From: Undaria pinnatifida
Taxonomy: Eukaryota > Sar > Phaeophyceae > Laminariales > Alariaceae
Direction: 5' to 3'
Assembly: GCA_012845835.1 (NCBI GenBank)
Contig: JABAKD010000004.1
Span: forward strand, 8,824,232-8,888,231
Length of the DNA: 64,000 bases
The position numbers and the translations under genes were made by a program. Numbering within the stretch: position 1 is the first letter of the stretch; the number at the start of each line of letters is the position of its first letter. Below the pieces are notes generated by a model, which was not told where the DNA came from, made no database searches, and saw only the letters and a program-made list of their open reading frames with translations. This document shows positions 51,302 to 62,404 of this stretch, piece after piece.

Positions 51302-52330
51302 GACGCATGTAATGTGCTACGATGCAGAGGTAGCACTTTTCGTCTGAGAATCGTTTTCTGAATGAAGGGGCTCCTTAACCCCAAATGGTCGTAAATTGTA
51401 TTAAGATATTAAGGTATACCTCTTTCTGGCGAAAACGTTTTCTGAATGACGGGGCTCCTTGACCCCAAATGGTCGTAAATTGTATTAAGGTATCAAGGTA
51501 TACCTCTTTCTGGCGACGCGCCTCCTACACCCAAAATCGTCGGAAATACGCTATATTAAGGTGTGCCTCTTTCTGGCGAAAACGTTGTCTAAATGACGGG
51601 GCTCCTTAACCCCAAATGGTCGTAAGTTGTATTAAGGTATTAAGGTATTAAGGTATACCTCTTTCTGGCGAAAACGTTTTAGGAATGACAGGCCTCCTAA
51701 ACCCAACGTCGTCGGATATACGCCATATTAAGGTATACCTCTTTCTGGCGAAAACGTTTTCTGAATGGCGGGGCTCCTTAACCCCAAATGGTCGGAAATT
51801 GTATTATGGTATTAAGGTATACCTCTTTCTGGCGAAATCGTTTTCTTAGTCACGGACCTCCTCAACCCAAAATCGTCGGAAATACGCCATATTAAGGCAT
51901 ACCTCTCTCTGGCGAAAACGTTTTCGGAATGACGGGGCTCTATGACCCTAAATGGTCGTAAATTGTATTGAGGTGTTAAGGTATACATCTTTCTGACGAA
52001 AAGTTTTCTGAATCACGGCGGCTCCTTAACTCAAAATCGCCGGTAAGGAAATACACCGTCTTTTGCACGTGATTCTAGTTGTGTGTACCTAGGCCATTGG
52101 ATTATTCCATCCTACCTGTGTACCTGGTAGCAGTTTTATTTTTCTCCAAACAAACCGGTCTTGGGGGAGAGGTCTTAACCCCTTCAGAACCCCCGAACCC
52201 CTCCCTATACTAAATCCAAGTAATGTTGTCCCCCAAAACGGGTTTCCAGTTGTAAAGGGGTTAAGCTCCCGAGTCGAGGAAAAAAATTCTCATAAAAAAG
52301 GTGGTGCACCTCTAGATCGTAGCACGCGTC
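51302..52330 (+). mobile_element. MITE with long tandem array of left-arm units
   Basis: TIR at the left (GTGCTACGATGCAGAGGTAGCA) and right (GGTGCACCTCTAGATCGTAGCACGCGT). Between about 51345 and 52050 the left arm is repeated eight or nine times: CTTTCTGGCGAAAACGTTTT, CTGAATGACGGGGCTCCTTA, ACCCCAAATGGTCG(T/G)AAATTGTATTA, AGGTATTAAGGTATACCT. Two unit variants alternate irregularly (AAATGGTCGTAAATTGTATTA and AAATCGTCGGAAATACGCCATATTA). The middle and right arm are single. Confidence 0.82.
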
Positions 52331-52790
52331 TTTAGGGCGGTCCTCCACGGAGGCGGGGGAGTCGTGCTACGGTAAGTTCCCCCCCCCAATTTTTCTTTAA
52401 CGAAATCGCCGGTTTTGAAAACAGCTCCCGGCCGTATATCCTGAAATACGGTGCCCATTTCCACCCCGACGTCATCGCTCTATAGCCCTTTGCAAACGTG
52501 AAAATGTTTGAGGATGATTTTTTTTTAGCATCCTTCCTCGTCGGCTAGCAGCCATGAACCATGACCACGAAACGTTCGTTGAAGAAAATCGCCGGTTTTT
52601 TGGGGGGGAGGGTATCGTAAAATCAGACGGGGGCGCCGCCTCAAGAAAGAAAATAGCCCAGCTCTTCTACCGTAGCTCGTGCCCCCCCCTCCCCCCTCCC
52701 CCCCTCCCCCCTCCCCCCCCTCCCTCCCTCCCCCCTCCCCCCCTCCCCCCCTCCCCCCCGTCCCCCCTCCCTAGACTAAAGGTAACTTCG

Positions 52791-53225
52791 AACGCGTGCT
52801 ACGATTGAGGTGGCACTTTTTGGCTATTGAGCCACCCCACGGCAGCGGTGCATCACCATCAGACCAGTCCCTGAGGTCCTCACACATGAGGAGCTTAATA
52901 TCTCCGAAGTCATGTAGTATCGGCGGGCGACGATAAAAAGTGCACCACATTTTTTTTCTGACGTGTCGTATATTATCAATTCGGGAGCTTAAGACCCTCT
53001 CTCCCCAAGGAAAGCAATTTTGGCCAGACAAAAAATAAAACTGCGCACTACCGGACTCGAACAGATCCCCACATGGTCTAGGTACATAGAACGAGAATCA
53101 CGGGAGGAATTAAATTGGCGTATTTTTACGAGACAAATTTGGGTTAAGGAGCCCGGTCATTCAGAAACCATTTTTCGCACGAAAAGTGCTACCCTCCCCG
53201 TCCCTCTACCCTAGCACACGCGTCA
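52791..53225 (-). mobile_element. MITE, inverted, with nested insertion
   Basis: AACGCGTGCTACGATTGAGG at 52791 and CTAGCACACGCGTCAG at 53225 form the inverted ends. 52827-52920 is foreign: it matches the GAGCCATCCCA / GAGGTCCTCACA.ATGAGG repeat seen at 45384-45480. The remainder is the inverted middle and left arm. Confidence 0.62.
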
Positions 53226-54679
53226 GTATTGGGGGGGTGGGGGGGGTACCCCAGTTTTTGCCGCCCCTGGTCTGAATCACACTCTCTCGCACGCGAGCGA
53301 CTCTGTGCACCTCTCACGCTTGAACAAAAAACACGCCACAGGCGGTTTGTTCGGCGCAAGCGTGGGTTGCTAACCTATCCCACGGGGGGGGGGCTCACAT
53401 CGAAAGATTAAAGCACCACGAAAGTCTATGACCGCATGGAACACGGGGGTCACTTGTGCGAGCGACCCCGAGCCACACGGAGGGGGGGGGGGGGGAGACC
53501 CCAAAGGGTACGCCTCCTCCTTCCGTAACGTTTCGTCGGTGTGCACCAGTTGTTTCCTGGGGCTCCTGGCCTATTGAGGGGGTCTATTTTGTGCCTCGTG
53601 AGGCAAAAGGTGATTTCGAGCGAAACTGGAAGCATAGCCCGATGAAACAAAAACATGGCCTCTTAGGTATACAAGAAAAGATTTTTCAAAAACAAGAAGG
53701 ATGAAACGTTCCGGGGCGAGTTTGGGCTATAACGCCTTTGCAACCGGGAAACCCTTTTGAGGGGGAAAATTTACTTGAAGTTAGTATAGGAAGGCATCAT
53801 TGGGGGCTTCTAAAAAATGGGTTTTAAGGAGCCCAAGGGGTGGGATGACTCCCATAGTATTCACAAACGAACACAGCAATAATTCACACAAGCAAGAGGG
53901 CTTCTTTTTGCTTTTTTTTTCGTTGTTTTCTTCGCGATGTATCATATACCAGGTATGTAGTATGTACACAAGCCTTTTGTTCTTTGCATCTTCCTACTAT
54001 AAATCTAGCGTAGCGTACACAACCACCCGGGATCCACTTTTTCCCCCTCCCTCTGCCCCCCAACGCCTCCATCATTTGCAAAACCGAACATATTCTTGCG
54101 GGGGGCTCGCTGTCCTGCGAAACTCGCTCAGCACTACATCCAGCCGCAACAACAACCGAAAACCAAACAATATATTTGTTGCTCCGGAGGCAACAAATAC
54201 CACAAAAAAGTGCCCCCTCCCCTCCACGATAACATGGAAACCTCATGTACATCAAAACAAATGATACCTGGCATAATGTACCTGGCATGTGTTCTACGCA
54301 CCACCAGTTCTCAACAGTTACGCACCAGTTCCATCCAATCCAGCATCGAAGCTAACATCAACTATTGCAACTGCACGCCCCGCGACCCTACCCTAACCTA
54401 CCCGCCTTGCCCTGCCTTTTCCCCGCTCAGCCCCACCCTTCATCTCGAGGGGGGGGGGGGGGGGAACCCTTGCCGAAGTCGCGCAGTGTTTACTCTTTTG
54501 CGACGTTTTAGCAGAAGGTTCCCCATCCATGCCCCCTTCCAAAACAAACCCATAACGCAAAACGATAATAACACCGCCAATTTTTATCATCGCCCGTCCT
54601 TCTCAGGAGCTAGCTATCTCCTCTACCATACGCCGCGCCGCTCTATGTTCCGGAGAAATCTGAAAAATCGCATCTAACG
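53226..54679. other. no gene recognised
   Basis: Contains G runs near 53230 and 53481, a stretch with TTTACTTGAAGTTAGTATAGGAAG (53768) shared with 32990 and 33645, an inverted repeat able to form a 10-bp hairpin (TATTTGTTGC ... GCAACAAATA, about 54172-54199), and a 16-base G run (54449-54464). Open frames here show no domain. Confidence 0.4.
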
Positions 54680-54885
54680 GCTCGAATTACTTCTCGCGGG
54701 TCGGCTCGGGTCAAGGCCACACCCGACCGGACCCATGATGCTTGAAAACCTCCTGACCCGAATCAACCCGACCCGTGATATTTCCAACACCGCCTGGCCC
54801 GACCCGACTCGATTCGCGGGATTTTTGGAAGCTCCTAGCCCGGCCCGCGAGATGGATACTGACCTGAGAAAAGCCCTGTAAAAAA
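54680..54885 (+). repeat. GGGTC/GACCC interspersed repeat
   Basis: Family member: ACTTCTCGCGGGTCGG, GACCGGACCCATGATGCTTG, AACCTCCTGACCCGAATCAA, and an end near GAGAAAAGCCCTGTAAAAAA. A C run of about 20 follows at 54893. Confidence 0.58.
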
Positions 54886-55239
54886 ATAGACGCCCCCCCC
54901 CCCCCCCCCCCCCTTCCCCCTATACCCTCCTTATGCTTCCAACTCCCTCCCCAGATTGACCTCTTTAGGGGCGAGATAAACTTCCGTAAAACCATAATAA
55001 ATAATCCCTTCTCCCAGTCCCCCAGTCCCTGGGGCCTCCAAATTTTTCGTAAGCAGTAACTGCTACTGTAAGTCCTAACAGAGCTCGTGCTCGCACGTTC
55101 GTTACCTGATGTACTGTAGAGTTGATGGATATCGCCCTACTATGCCGTTTTCTCTGCTACTACGGTAGTAGCCGTTCGTAGTAATGTCCATATATAGTGC
55201 TGGTAAAGCCGTTTTCTCTGCTGCTTCAGTGGTAGTAGC

Positions 55240-55395
55240 GTCCTTCTACAATGCTGGTCAGTGCCAGCCGGAGATATCGGCACTGAAGAGGCAGCCGGCG
55301 TTACTCCGGGCACTGCCGCTACTGCTCGGGTTGTTCCTATCTGTCTGTGCCAAGCGGTTTCACAGGCATTATAGCGGGCAGCAGGCACTACAGAG
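55240..55395 (+). repeat. outlying copy of the 57.4-kb satellite unit
   Basis: CAGCCGGAGATATCGGCACT, GGCACTGCCGCTACTGCTC, GCCAAGCGGTTTCACAGGCA and GCAGGCACTACAGAGGGA correspond in order to the units at 57440-57865. Confidence 0.5.
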
Positions 55396-55569
55396 GGACC
55401 ACTACTGGACTATAGAAGGAACACACCTATCGCAGCCTTCTGTACCGCAGACATTTCACGGTTCACACGCAGATCAGAGATCCACAAATCACCTATCTAA
55501 ATCTTTCAGAAAGATGCATCTCCGATCTACCCGATCTGCATGAATAATCAATCACCCACAGAATATAGC

Positions 55570-55990
55570 CGAGTCAAAAGAGAGTCCAACGATCAGTACC
55601 AGGTACGATCTAGCACGCGTTTCCGAACTACGTGCGAACGATCTGCACGAGTTTTTACCCACAGAATCTCGCCGAGTCAGAGAGTCCCACGATCTGTACG
55701 ATCTAGCACACGTTTCCTGCGTTGGGCATGTACCCTACAGCCCCTGCATAACACCTCATAACGGCGATCTATACTATCTGTTCAGTATGATACAGGTCAT
55801 GCTGCCAGGTGGGAGCCGTACGATTTGAACGACCTATCATAGCACATATTTCCTGGGTCGGACCTGTGCTATACACCATCTGCACAAGGTGTCGAGACGA
55901 CAGATCCGGATCTGGATGATCCCAGTATCTATGACCGGCTGATCTAGACGGTGTACATCGTGATCTGTTCGAGGCGTGAAAAAGCTACAG
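55570..55990 (+). repeat. GATC-rich repeat region
   Basis: Repeated CGATCTGTACGATCTAGCAC, ACGTTTCCTG and GGGAGCCGTACGATTTGAAC words, with two rough tandem units (55590-55760 and 55770-55990). Related to the copies at 14.7 and 22.9 kb. Confidence 0.5.
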
Positions 55991-56084
55991 GGTTTCTAGA
56001 GGGGGGGCGTTTCCGATGCTTCAGGCTGGCTTGGACCCCCGCCTGATGCCGCCACCAGCACAAAAACACTAAAAACAAGATGTA

Positions 56085-57420
56085 ACAAAAAGGCGAGACG
56101 GATATCAAGCCCCGAGGGAAAAGATCTGTGCTTAAGATGTCATACCAATAACCAGAGTACTTGAAAAAATCAAGACGGGATATATAGCCTGATGCTATCC
56201 GTGCTACCTACCGCGCTCCAAAAAGCGAAAGTGACCGCCGTTTTACCCTGAAAATATCCGTGCTATATCATGCCTACAAAAAACCAAACGACGGCTTTTG
56301 CCTGAAAGGTATTCGTCCTACGATGTCGTGTTCCTAAAAGCCAAAGAGCGTTCTAGCCTGAAAATACCCGTGCCAAAACACAATCAAAAAGCAACAACGC
56401 GGAATCTAAGGAGGTCTGGAAAAAGATCTGTGCCATCACAGCGAGACGGATCCAACTCGATCCGCCCTATCGATCCCCAAAAAGCGAACGACCGTTCGTC
56501 CAGCGTTAAAAAGATCTGTGCTATCACATCATGATTCGGGCAAAGCAAGGAGGATCTAACCAGCTAATGGCCGAAAAACATCTGTGCTATCGTGCTCCAA
56601 AAAGCAAAAGACCGGTCTAGCATGAAAACATCCATGCCATCCTAACGAGCAAGACGAATCTAAGCACCATATTATAGCTAGTAGCCGGGAAAATACCTGT
56701 GCTACCGTATCTTACTCCAAAAGAGCAAAGAGTGCTGCTTAAACCCGAAAATATCCGTGCGTATGGTACTTGAATCTTATGGTACTTGAATAAATCAAGA
56801 CGGATCCAGGCAGCCTGAGAAAGATCTGTGCTATCGTACGCCGAAAGGACGGAAACAACAGGTTTACCGTACGTAGAGCTTGGAAATATCTATTGCTATG
56901 ATATCATTCCTTACCATACTTCATGAAGCCAGATTGGTCATACCTATCGCCAGGAACCAAGACTGTGGTACCGTACTCCACAAAGCAAACGACTCGTGAA
57001 GATCCGTGACATCCCACAGAAAAAGCCACACGGGTCAAGTTAACCTGAAAAAATAACCTTCAGGATGGAAAAATATCCGCGCTAAAGCCGTACTCCAAAA
57101 CGCAAAACGACCACCTGTCTAGTCTGGAAAGATCAACTGGAAAATATCCGCGCTTTGACGCCCTATCATACGTGGGAAAGCAAAAAGAACACCAACAAAT
57201 AGCAAGCCCGGAAATTAAATTGTGCCAACGTACCCCAAAAAAGCAAAACAACCGTTATAGCTTCAACAAATCCATGCTATCATATGATACAATTTTTTTG
57301 GAAGCAAGACACGGATCTTCTACGTAGGCTGGGAAAAGTTCCGTGCTGTGGAATTCCAAAAAGCACAAAAAAAGGACCGCCAATATTATAACCTGAGAAC
57401 GTCAGCGCTATCATGCAGTA
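56085..57420 (+). repeat. degenerate satellite, CCTGAAAATATCCGTGCTA units
   Basis: About twenty imperfect units, each with GCCTGAAAA(T/C)ATCCGTGCTA, ACCGTACTCCAAAAAGC and GAAAGACCG or variants, at variable spacing of roughly 60-100 bases. A last unit reappears after other repeats at 57940-57990 and 58150-58215. No gene inside. Confidence 0.6.
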
Positions 57421-57439
57421 GTGCTCCCTCTATAGTGAC

Positions 57440-57865
57440 GGTATGTGCAGCCGGAAATACCGGCACTGTGGCGGCAACCGGCACTAAACACCGCACACTG
57501 CCACTACTGTGTTCCCACCTGCGCCAAGCAATATCACAAGAACTATAATGACAACCGACACTACCCAACCAGCACTACCGTCGAGGGAAGCCGGAAATAT
57601 CGGCACTGTTGCGGCAATCAGCACTATAGCGGCAACCGGCACTAAACTCCGCACACTGCCACTACTGTGTTCCCACCTGCGCCAGGCGACATCACAAGAA
57701 ATATAAAGGCAACCGGCACTACCCAACCGGAACTACTGTAGAGGGAAGCCGGAAATACCGGCACTATATCAACAACAGGCACTACTCCGCACACTGCCAC
57801 CGCTGTGTTCCCACCTGCGCCAAGCCACATCATGAGAACCATAACGGCAACCGGCACTACTGTAG
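57440..57865 (+). repeat. three-unit tandem repeat (135-161 bp)
   Basis: Units share AGCCGGAAATACCGGCACT, GCGGCAACCGGCACTA, CCGCACACTGCCACTACTGT and GTTCCCACCTGCGCCA; the last word falls near 57508, 57669 and 57804. Inserted within the 56-58 kb satellite. Contains many short CCGG palindromes. Confidence 0.7.
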
Positions 57866-57984
57866 AGGGATCTCCATTACTGTACTTCAAAAAGCGACAT
57901 GGGTCCAGGTAGCCTGGAAAAAGACCCCTCCCAAGTATCGTACCCCAAAAACAAAAAAATACCATACTAGCCTGAAAATAACCG

Positions 57985-58145
57985 GGCTATTTACGGGTCG
58001 GGCCGGGCCAGTGTCAAATCTGACCCGGACCGACTCGTCCCGGGAAATTTCGAACGACTACAGGACCGACCCGATTCGACCCGCGATTTTTTTAACCCCA
58101 TGACCCGGCGCGCGGGTCGGATCATGACCCGCGAAAAGCCTGCAA
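57985..58145 (+). repeat. GGGTC/GACCC interspersed repeat
   Basis: Family member: TTTACGGGTCGGGCCGG, GACCCGGACCGACTCGTCC, GGACCGACCCGATTCGACCC, GCGCGGGTCGGATCATGACC, AAAAGCCTGCAAAAA. It splits the surrounding satellite, so it inserted after the satellite formed. Confidence 0.6.
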
Positions 58146-58215
58146 AAAAACCAGTGCCATATAACATGCTTTAAAAAAAGCGAGACCATTCACGTCTCAA
58201 AAATATTCGTGTGCT

Positions 58216-60163
58216 ACACCACAGCTCATCATGCATGTCCACACGACAAAAAAGCTTCCATTACAATGCAACGGTCTACGCGGCCCAATCATGCCCGATT
58301 TACCCTTGAAACGAAAGTGCACCGCATCTGCTCTGACCAGCAAAAAAAGAAAAAGAAAAAAGGGTTCGAGTCGACCCCCCCCCCCCCCCCCCGACTCTTG
58401 AAAAAAAGCGTATCTATATATAGAAACCCCATGATTTGTATACACCAGCATATATATGTATATATAAACATACACTACCAACACAACCCTCCTCCGATAC
58501 ACATTGCCGCAAACCGAGTACGACACGCCAAACAACGACATATTTCATGATGATACTGTAGCGCTACTGCCAAGTTTGATATTTTGTAGGGGGGTGGGGG
58601 GGGGGGGTGGGGGAGGGGCAGAGTACATAGGAACCGAGATAACCTGGCATTTTTTGTGTTTACCCTCGTGATAAACGTCATAAACCCCACCGAAAAACAT
58701 GAAAACAAAATGATTTCGCCCCCCCTTCCCCCAAAAACAAAATGCGCTCTACATTAAGAAGCGACCTCGAGACACGAAAAAAAAAACGCATGGTGAGGCA
58801 TCCGACGACGTAAGCCGTTCTCGACGACCGATATCAACAGCAAAAGGGGGCGGGGGGGGAGGGGGGGGGGGAGGGGGGGGCAGGCGAAAAACACCCGAAC
58901 GAAAAACAATCAACACCAGACAACTGTCGTCATGGCCGTATACTCCAAATCGAACCAACTTAAAACCATTGAAACCACAAAAGGGACCAGAACAAAGAAA
59001 TGATAACCGGAATCAACCAAAAAACAAGACAAAAACGCTTTTCCAAAGCTGCACCGGGATTGGAAAAAAAACAAACTAGACCACAAATTACGAAGCAACA
59101 AAAAATAAATAAAACGCGCCGCAGGCCAGTTATTAAAAATGCACGGTGTCGCCAAAAACAACTTGAACTGGCCAATCCAACGCCAACATAACACACCCGG
59201 CGAAAGCGCCAAAAAACACTGGGTGTTTTTTTTCTCGGCAGGCTTTTTTTCTACCGTACCCCCCCCTCCCCTACCAGCACACTACATGGGTCAAGCGTGT
59301 TATCGTACGTACGCAGGATCCAGCGCCGAAATATCACACACAGCGAAAGCGCTCAAAACACAGATTAGAGGTCTCCTTAATATTGGCAGGCTTTTTCTAC
59401 CCTACCCTCCCTCCCTCTACTGTACCAGCATTCCACATTGGTCAAGCGTGTCATCGTACCCAGGCTTCCACTCCACCTTACCCCAGTCAACGACGCGGAG
59501 CAACGGTAAGAGCGTTTGTAGGCATCTACCCTACCCGACCCGATTCTACCACACGGGGGAGGATAAGGATATCTTTTTGCAGCCTTTTTACCCTACCCTT
59601 CAGTGCTCCAACCTAAGACACGGGTCGGGGGTGTTACAGTTCGCAGGCTACTTCCCTACCCTGCCCTGCCCGAACCACATGGGGTCAAAGGGTGATTACT
59701 GCTTTCGCGTTTCTATCTTTACCGTGCCCTACTCTATCGTCTACTCTGCCGAAGGCACACACGTTCCACACAGAGAGGCTTGGCAGCATGTCAGCCGACG
59801 CCTCCGCTCCGCTCCACTCCACTCAACTCCCGTCCCTGCTCTACCAGAGCGCCGCCAGCGTATACTGTACCACCACTACGTCACCCATCACAAGCCATAC
59901 AAAAGCAACCAGCTAGCGGGGGGAAGGGACAACAAGAACAGAGGGGGGTGCAGCCAAAATAGGGGGGGGGCGGGGGGCGGGGGACATAATCAATAACTAG
60001 AAAATAAAACCGAGAAAAAAAAAATGTGAGAAAAAACAGCAACGAAAATAAAAATGTTGAAAAAAAAAAACAGAGACCGATGTACGATGGTACGATTGCC
60101 TCCACTCCACCGAAGACGGCGATGCCGACCCCCTCCCCCCCCCCCCCCCCCCCCCCCCGTCTC
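58216..60163. other. no gene recognised
   Basis: Includes C and G runs (58376-58392, 58587-58605, 58849-58878, 60135-60158) and, at 59230-59680, three loosely related units with CTACCCTACCCTCCC, GGTCAAGCGTGTTATCGTAC. The open frame at 59139-59996 has no domain and follows these units; I do not support it as a gene. Confidence 0.4.
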
Positions 60164-60373
60164 CTAATGCTGCCTGTCCTTTGTGCGAGAAGCCCCATCC
60201 AGTTTTTTTCCTGCGGCTTTGAACACACCTCTCCCAAACGAGATTTTCAACATTTTAGCCACGGTCAACAAATCGTCTTCAAACGAAACGAGGCCATCTG
60301 GTCGCACGGGGACAGTAGACTCGCATTCCCGCGTATCAAAAACGCCCACGTCTACACGTCCCAAGTAAACCAC
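60164..60373 (-). CDS. candidate exon, unidentified protein
   Basis: After the possible acceptor ATCCCGACCATGCAG the frame reads VVYLGRVDVGVFDTRECEST, VPVRPDGLVSFEDDLLTVAK, MLKISFGRGVFKAAGKKLDG and ends at TAG (60164). Composition is protein-like (alternating hydrophobics, few repeats) and unlike its surroundings. A donor (GGGAGAG|GTGTGT near 60228) could end the exon earlier. Could be the end of a minus-strand gene upstream, possibly that of the FNIP exon, but no phase test was possible. Family not recognised. Confidence 0.35.
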   Translation of the reverse strand: MVYLGRVDVGVFDTRECESTVPVRPDGLVSFEDDLLTVAKMLKISFGRGVFKAAGKKLDGASRTKDRQH

Positions 60374-61086
60374 CTGCATGGTCGGGATTTCTTGCTGTTG
60401 TGCTTCTTGCGCATTGCCTCCTCCTCCCCCCCAAAAAAAACATGCCAAATACATCCACACGTGTGAGACCCCTCTTCCCTTCCTCTTGTTGGCCTGGTTG
60501 GTGGAAACCCGACGTGTTCCGTCTCGACGATTGTGGGGATGCAAGCGTCTACGGCCATACGAACCGGCTAAGCATGAAATGAGCCCCCCTTCTTATGTTC
60601 CCTCCCTTTCTCTTCTCTTTTTATTTTTTGCGCCCCTGAGGTGCTAGCGCATGCCAATATCGTCGGACGCCATATAAGGCAACTCCGCCGCCTCCGCCGT
60701 CGCCTTTCGCGACTCCCGTCCGTTCCCCGCAAACAAACAAGGCGCAAGGCTCGCCGCGCGAGGCGCGCGCGACAGGTAAGACCGTTCGGACCAACCACCA
60801 ACCAATAATACAACCAACCAAACGAATCAATCCATCAACCAACCCAATCAATCAATCAGCTCTTCAACACATCATCCCATCACCAATCAGCGCTTCAACA
60901 GACTAATCAGCCGATTTACTAGCCAAAACAAGAACCACTCAACAGGCCAACCGATCAGCAAAAATTGACCGGCCTACCACCAACCCAAGATTCGACACCG
61001 AAACCGAAGAAATTAAACCACGGCCTCGTCCGCTTCATTCAGCCAATCACAAGCCGACATTCTAGCGACACGATTGCCGTCAACGA
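60374..61086. other. no gene recognised; inverted family P fragment
   Basis: 60475-60605 is an inverted family P fragment (GGCCTGGTTGGTGGAAACCC, GACGTGTTCCGTCTCGACGA, CATACGAACCGGCTAAGCAT, GAAATGAGCCCCCC). A GC-rich patch at 60680-60775 ends in CGCGACAG|GTAAGA, donor-like on the plus strand, but no exon could be supported. 60785-60960 is (CAAC/CAAT)-rich simple sequence. Confidence 0.4.
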
Positions 61087-61600
61087 CGTCAGGGCCAACA
61101 CCAACGCAGGTCAACGTCAATGTCACCCCCAAGTTCAACGTTAAGGTCAACGTCAACGCCGTCAAGGGAGACGTCAGGAACCGTTTATGTTAACGCAAGT
61201 CAACGTCAAAGCCAACGCCAACGTCAACGGGACTCACCAAAAACAACACAAGGCAAGGTTCACTTCAACACCAGTATTATTGCCAACATTAACGCAGGTC
61301 AACGTCAACATCAACGTCAAGACCGTCAAGTGAAACAGCAACGCCGACATCAACGCAGGTCAACGTCAATATCAACACAGGTCAACGTCAGGAACAACGT
61401 CCGTCCCGGTCAACACCGTCACACCCGTCACCCCTCACCATCAACCCTAGCGCCACCACCTCCAGAATATCCCATGTCCCGGCCACTCCAAGGTCAACGC
61501 ACGTCAACGCCGCCGTCAAGGAGGTCGACCCCAAGGTCAACCCCAAGCGCACCGTCAAGGTCGACATCAAGCTCAACAAGGTCAGCCCTATCACCACCGT
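61087..61600 (+). repeat. GTCAACGTCAAC-type minisatellite
   Basis: Degenerate repeats of GGTCAACGTCAA with CAACGCC and CAAGGTC variants. Its right half underlies the C-terminal tail of the minus-strand FNIP-repeat ORF. Confidence 0.7.
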
Positions 61601-62331
61601 CGCCAACACCATCCCCCCCAACGTCCCAAAGTTCCTCCTCAAATCCAAAGACGTCCACGTCACCTCCGAACCCCTCCTCCGACTGCCCCATCTCCAGTAG
61701 CTCATCCTCGTCATCCCAGCTGGACCCCACGCCACTAACCTCCACCGCGGCAGTGGCAGGCTGAAGGTCCTCATTAACATCCTCTCCAACATCAGAGTCC
61801 TCAGTGTCGCTAACGCCCCACACACCGGGCATCATACTGTCTTCTCTCGAGAACGAGGTACGCCTCGTAGGCAGCAGCACTCCAATAATGCAATCTTCGG
61901 GGAGTTCAGCATCCACGTGAACGGCCCAATCCTCCCCCATCATCCCCCCTCCCTCATCCCCCCTTCCCAGCACCGCCTCCCCCCCCCGCATAAGAAGCCG
62001 CGCAGCCGGCACCGTAAGCTGCCTCAGCCCAGCAGGCCACGAGCACTCCACCAAGCTCTTGTCATACTCGGAACCTAACTCCACCTTCTCTAGATGCGGA
62101 GGCCAGCGAACAGCTGCAAGCGACTGCCGGAAACGGTTGCCAAACCGAATCACCGTCAATCCCGGAGGCCATACTACCGCGCCCACGGGCTGATCGAAGT
62201 CCCCCAAGAGCGACAGATGCTTTAGGCTGCGCGGCCAGGCGACAGTCTCCACCCTTTGCTGCAGCTCTCCATGGAATTCTAGCTTTTCCAGCCTGGGCGG
62301 CCACCTCACGTTCGAAATGTCCCGATTAAAC
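61494..62331 (-). CDS. FNIP-repeat (leucine-rich-like) protein, 3' exon
   Basis: Starts after the acceptor GTCTCTCGTTTAG with G + FNRDISNVRWPPRLEKLEFH; 278 codons to TGA. About 110 residues are FNIP-type repeats of about 22-23 residues: VRWPPRLEKLEFHG, VAWPRSLKHLSLLGDFDQPV, VVWPPGLTVIRFGNRFRQSL, VRWPPHLEKVELGSEYDKSL and CSWPAGLRQLTV. Trp-Pro followed by Leu two to three residues on and the F-x-Q-(P/S)-(V/L) step are diagnostic. FNIP repeats form solenoids for protein binding; they are common in Dictyostelium and large DNA viruses, and I recall them in brown algae. After the repeats comes a very acidic Asp/Glu/Gly/Val tail, its last part encoded by a minisatellite. Earlier exons lie to the right or beyond the window. 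A splice before the TGA is possible. Confidence 0.72.
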
Positions 62332-62341
62332 CTAAACGAGA

Positions 62342-62404
62342 GACAGACGGGCGTGAGACGGGCGTGAGACGGGCGTGTCACACGGGCGTGTGGGGTGCGG
62401 GCGT
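62342..62404 (+). repeat. GGGCGTGAGAC short tandem repeat
   Basis: Four to five units of about 11-12 bases (ACGGGCGTGAG) directly upstream (minus sense) of the FNIP exon acceptor. In the transcript it is the C-rich CTCACGCCCGT repeat and could serve as part of the pyrimidine tract. Confidence 0.7.

Noticed and set aside
59139-59996. Plus-strand open frame of 285 codons
   Set aside because: Covers three degenerate repeat units (CTACCCTACCCTCCC etc.) and simple sequence; the reading frame shows no constraint or domain.
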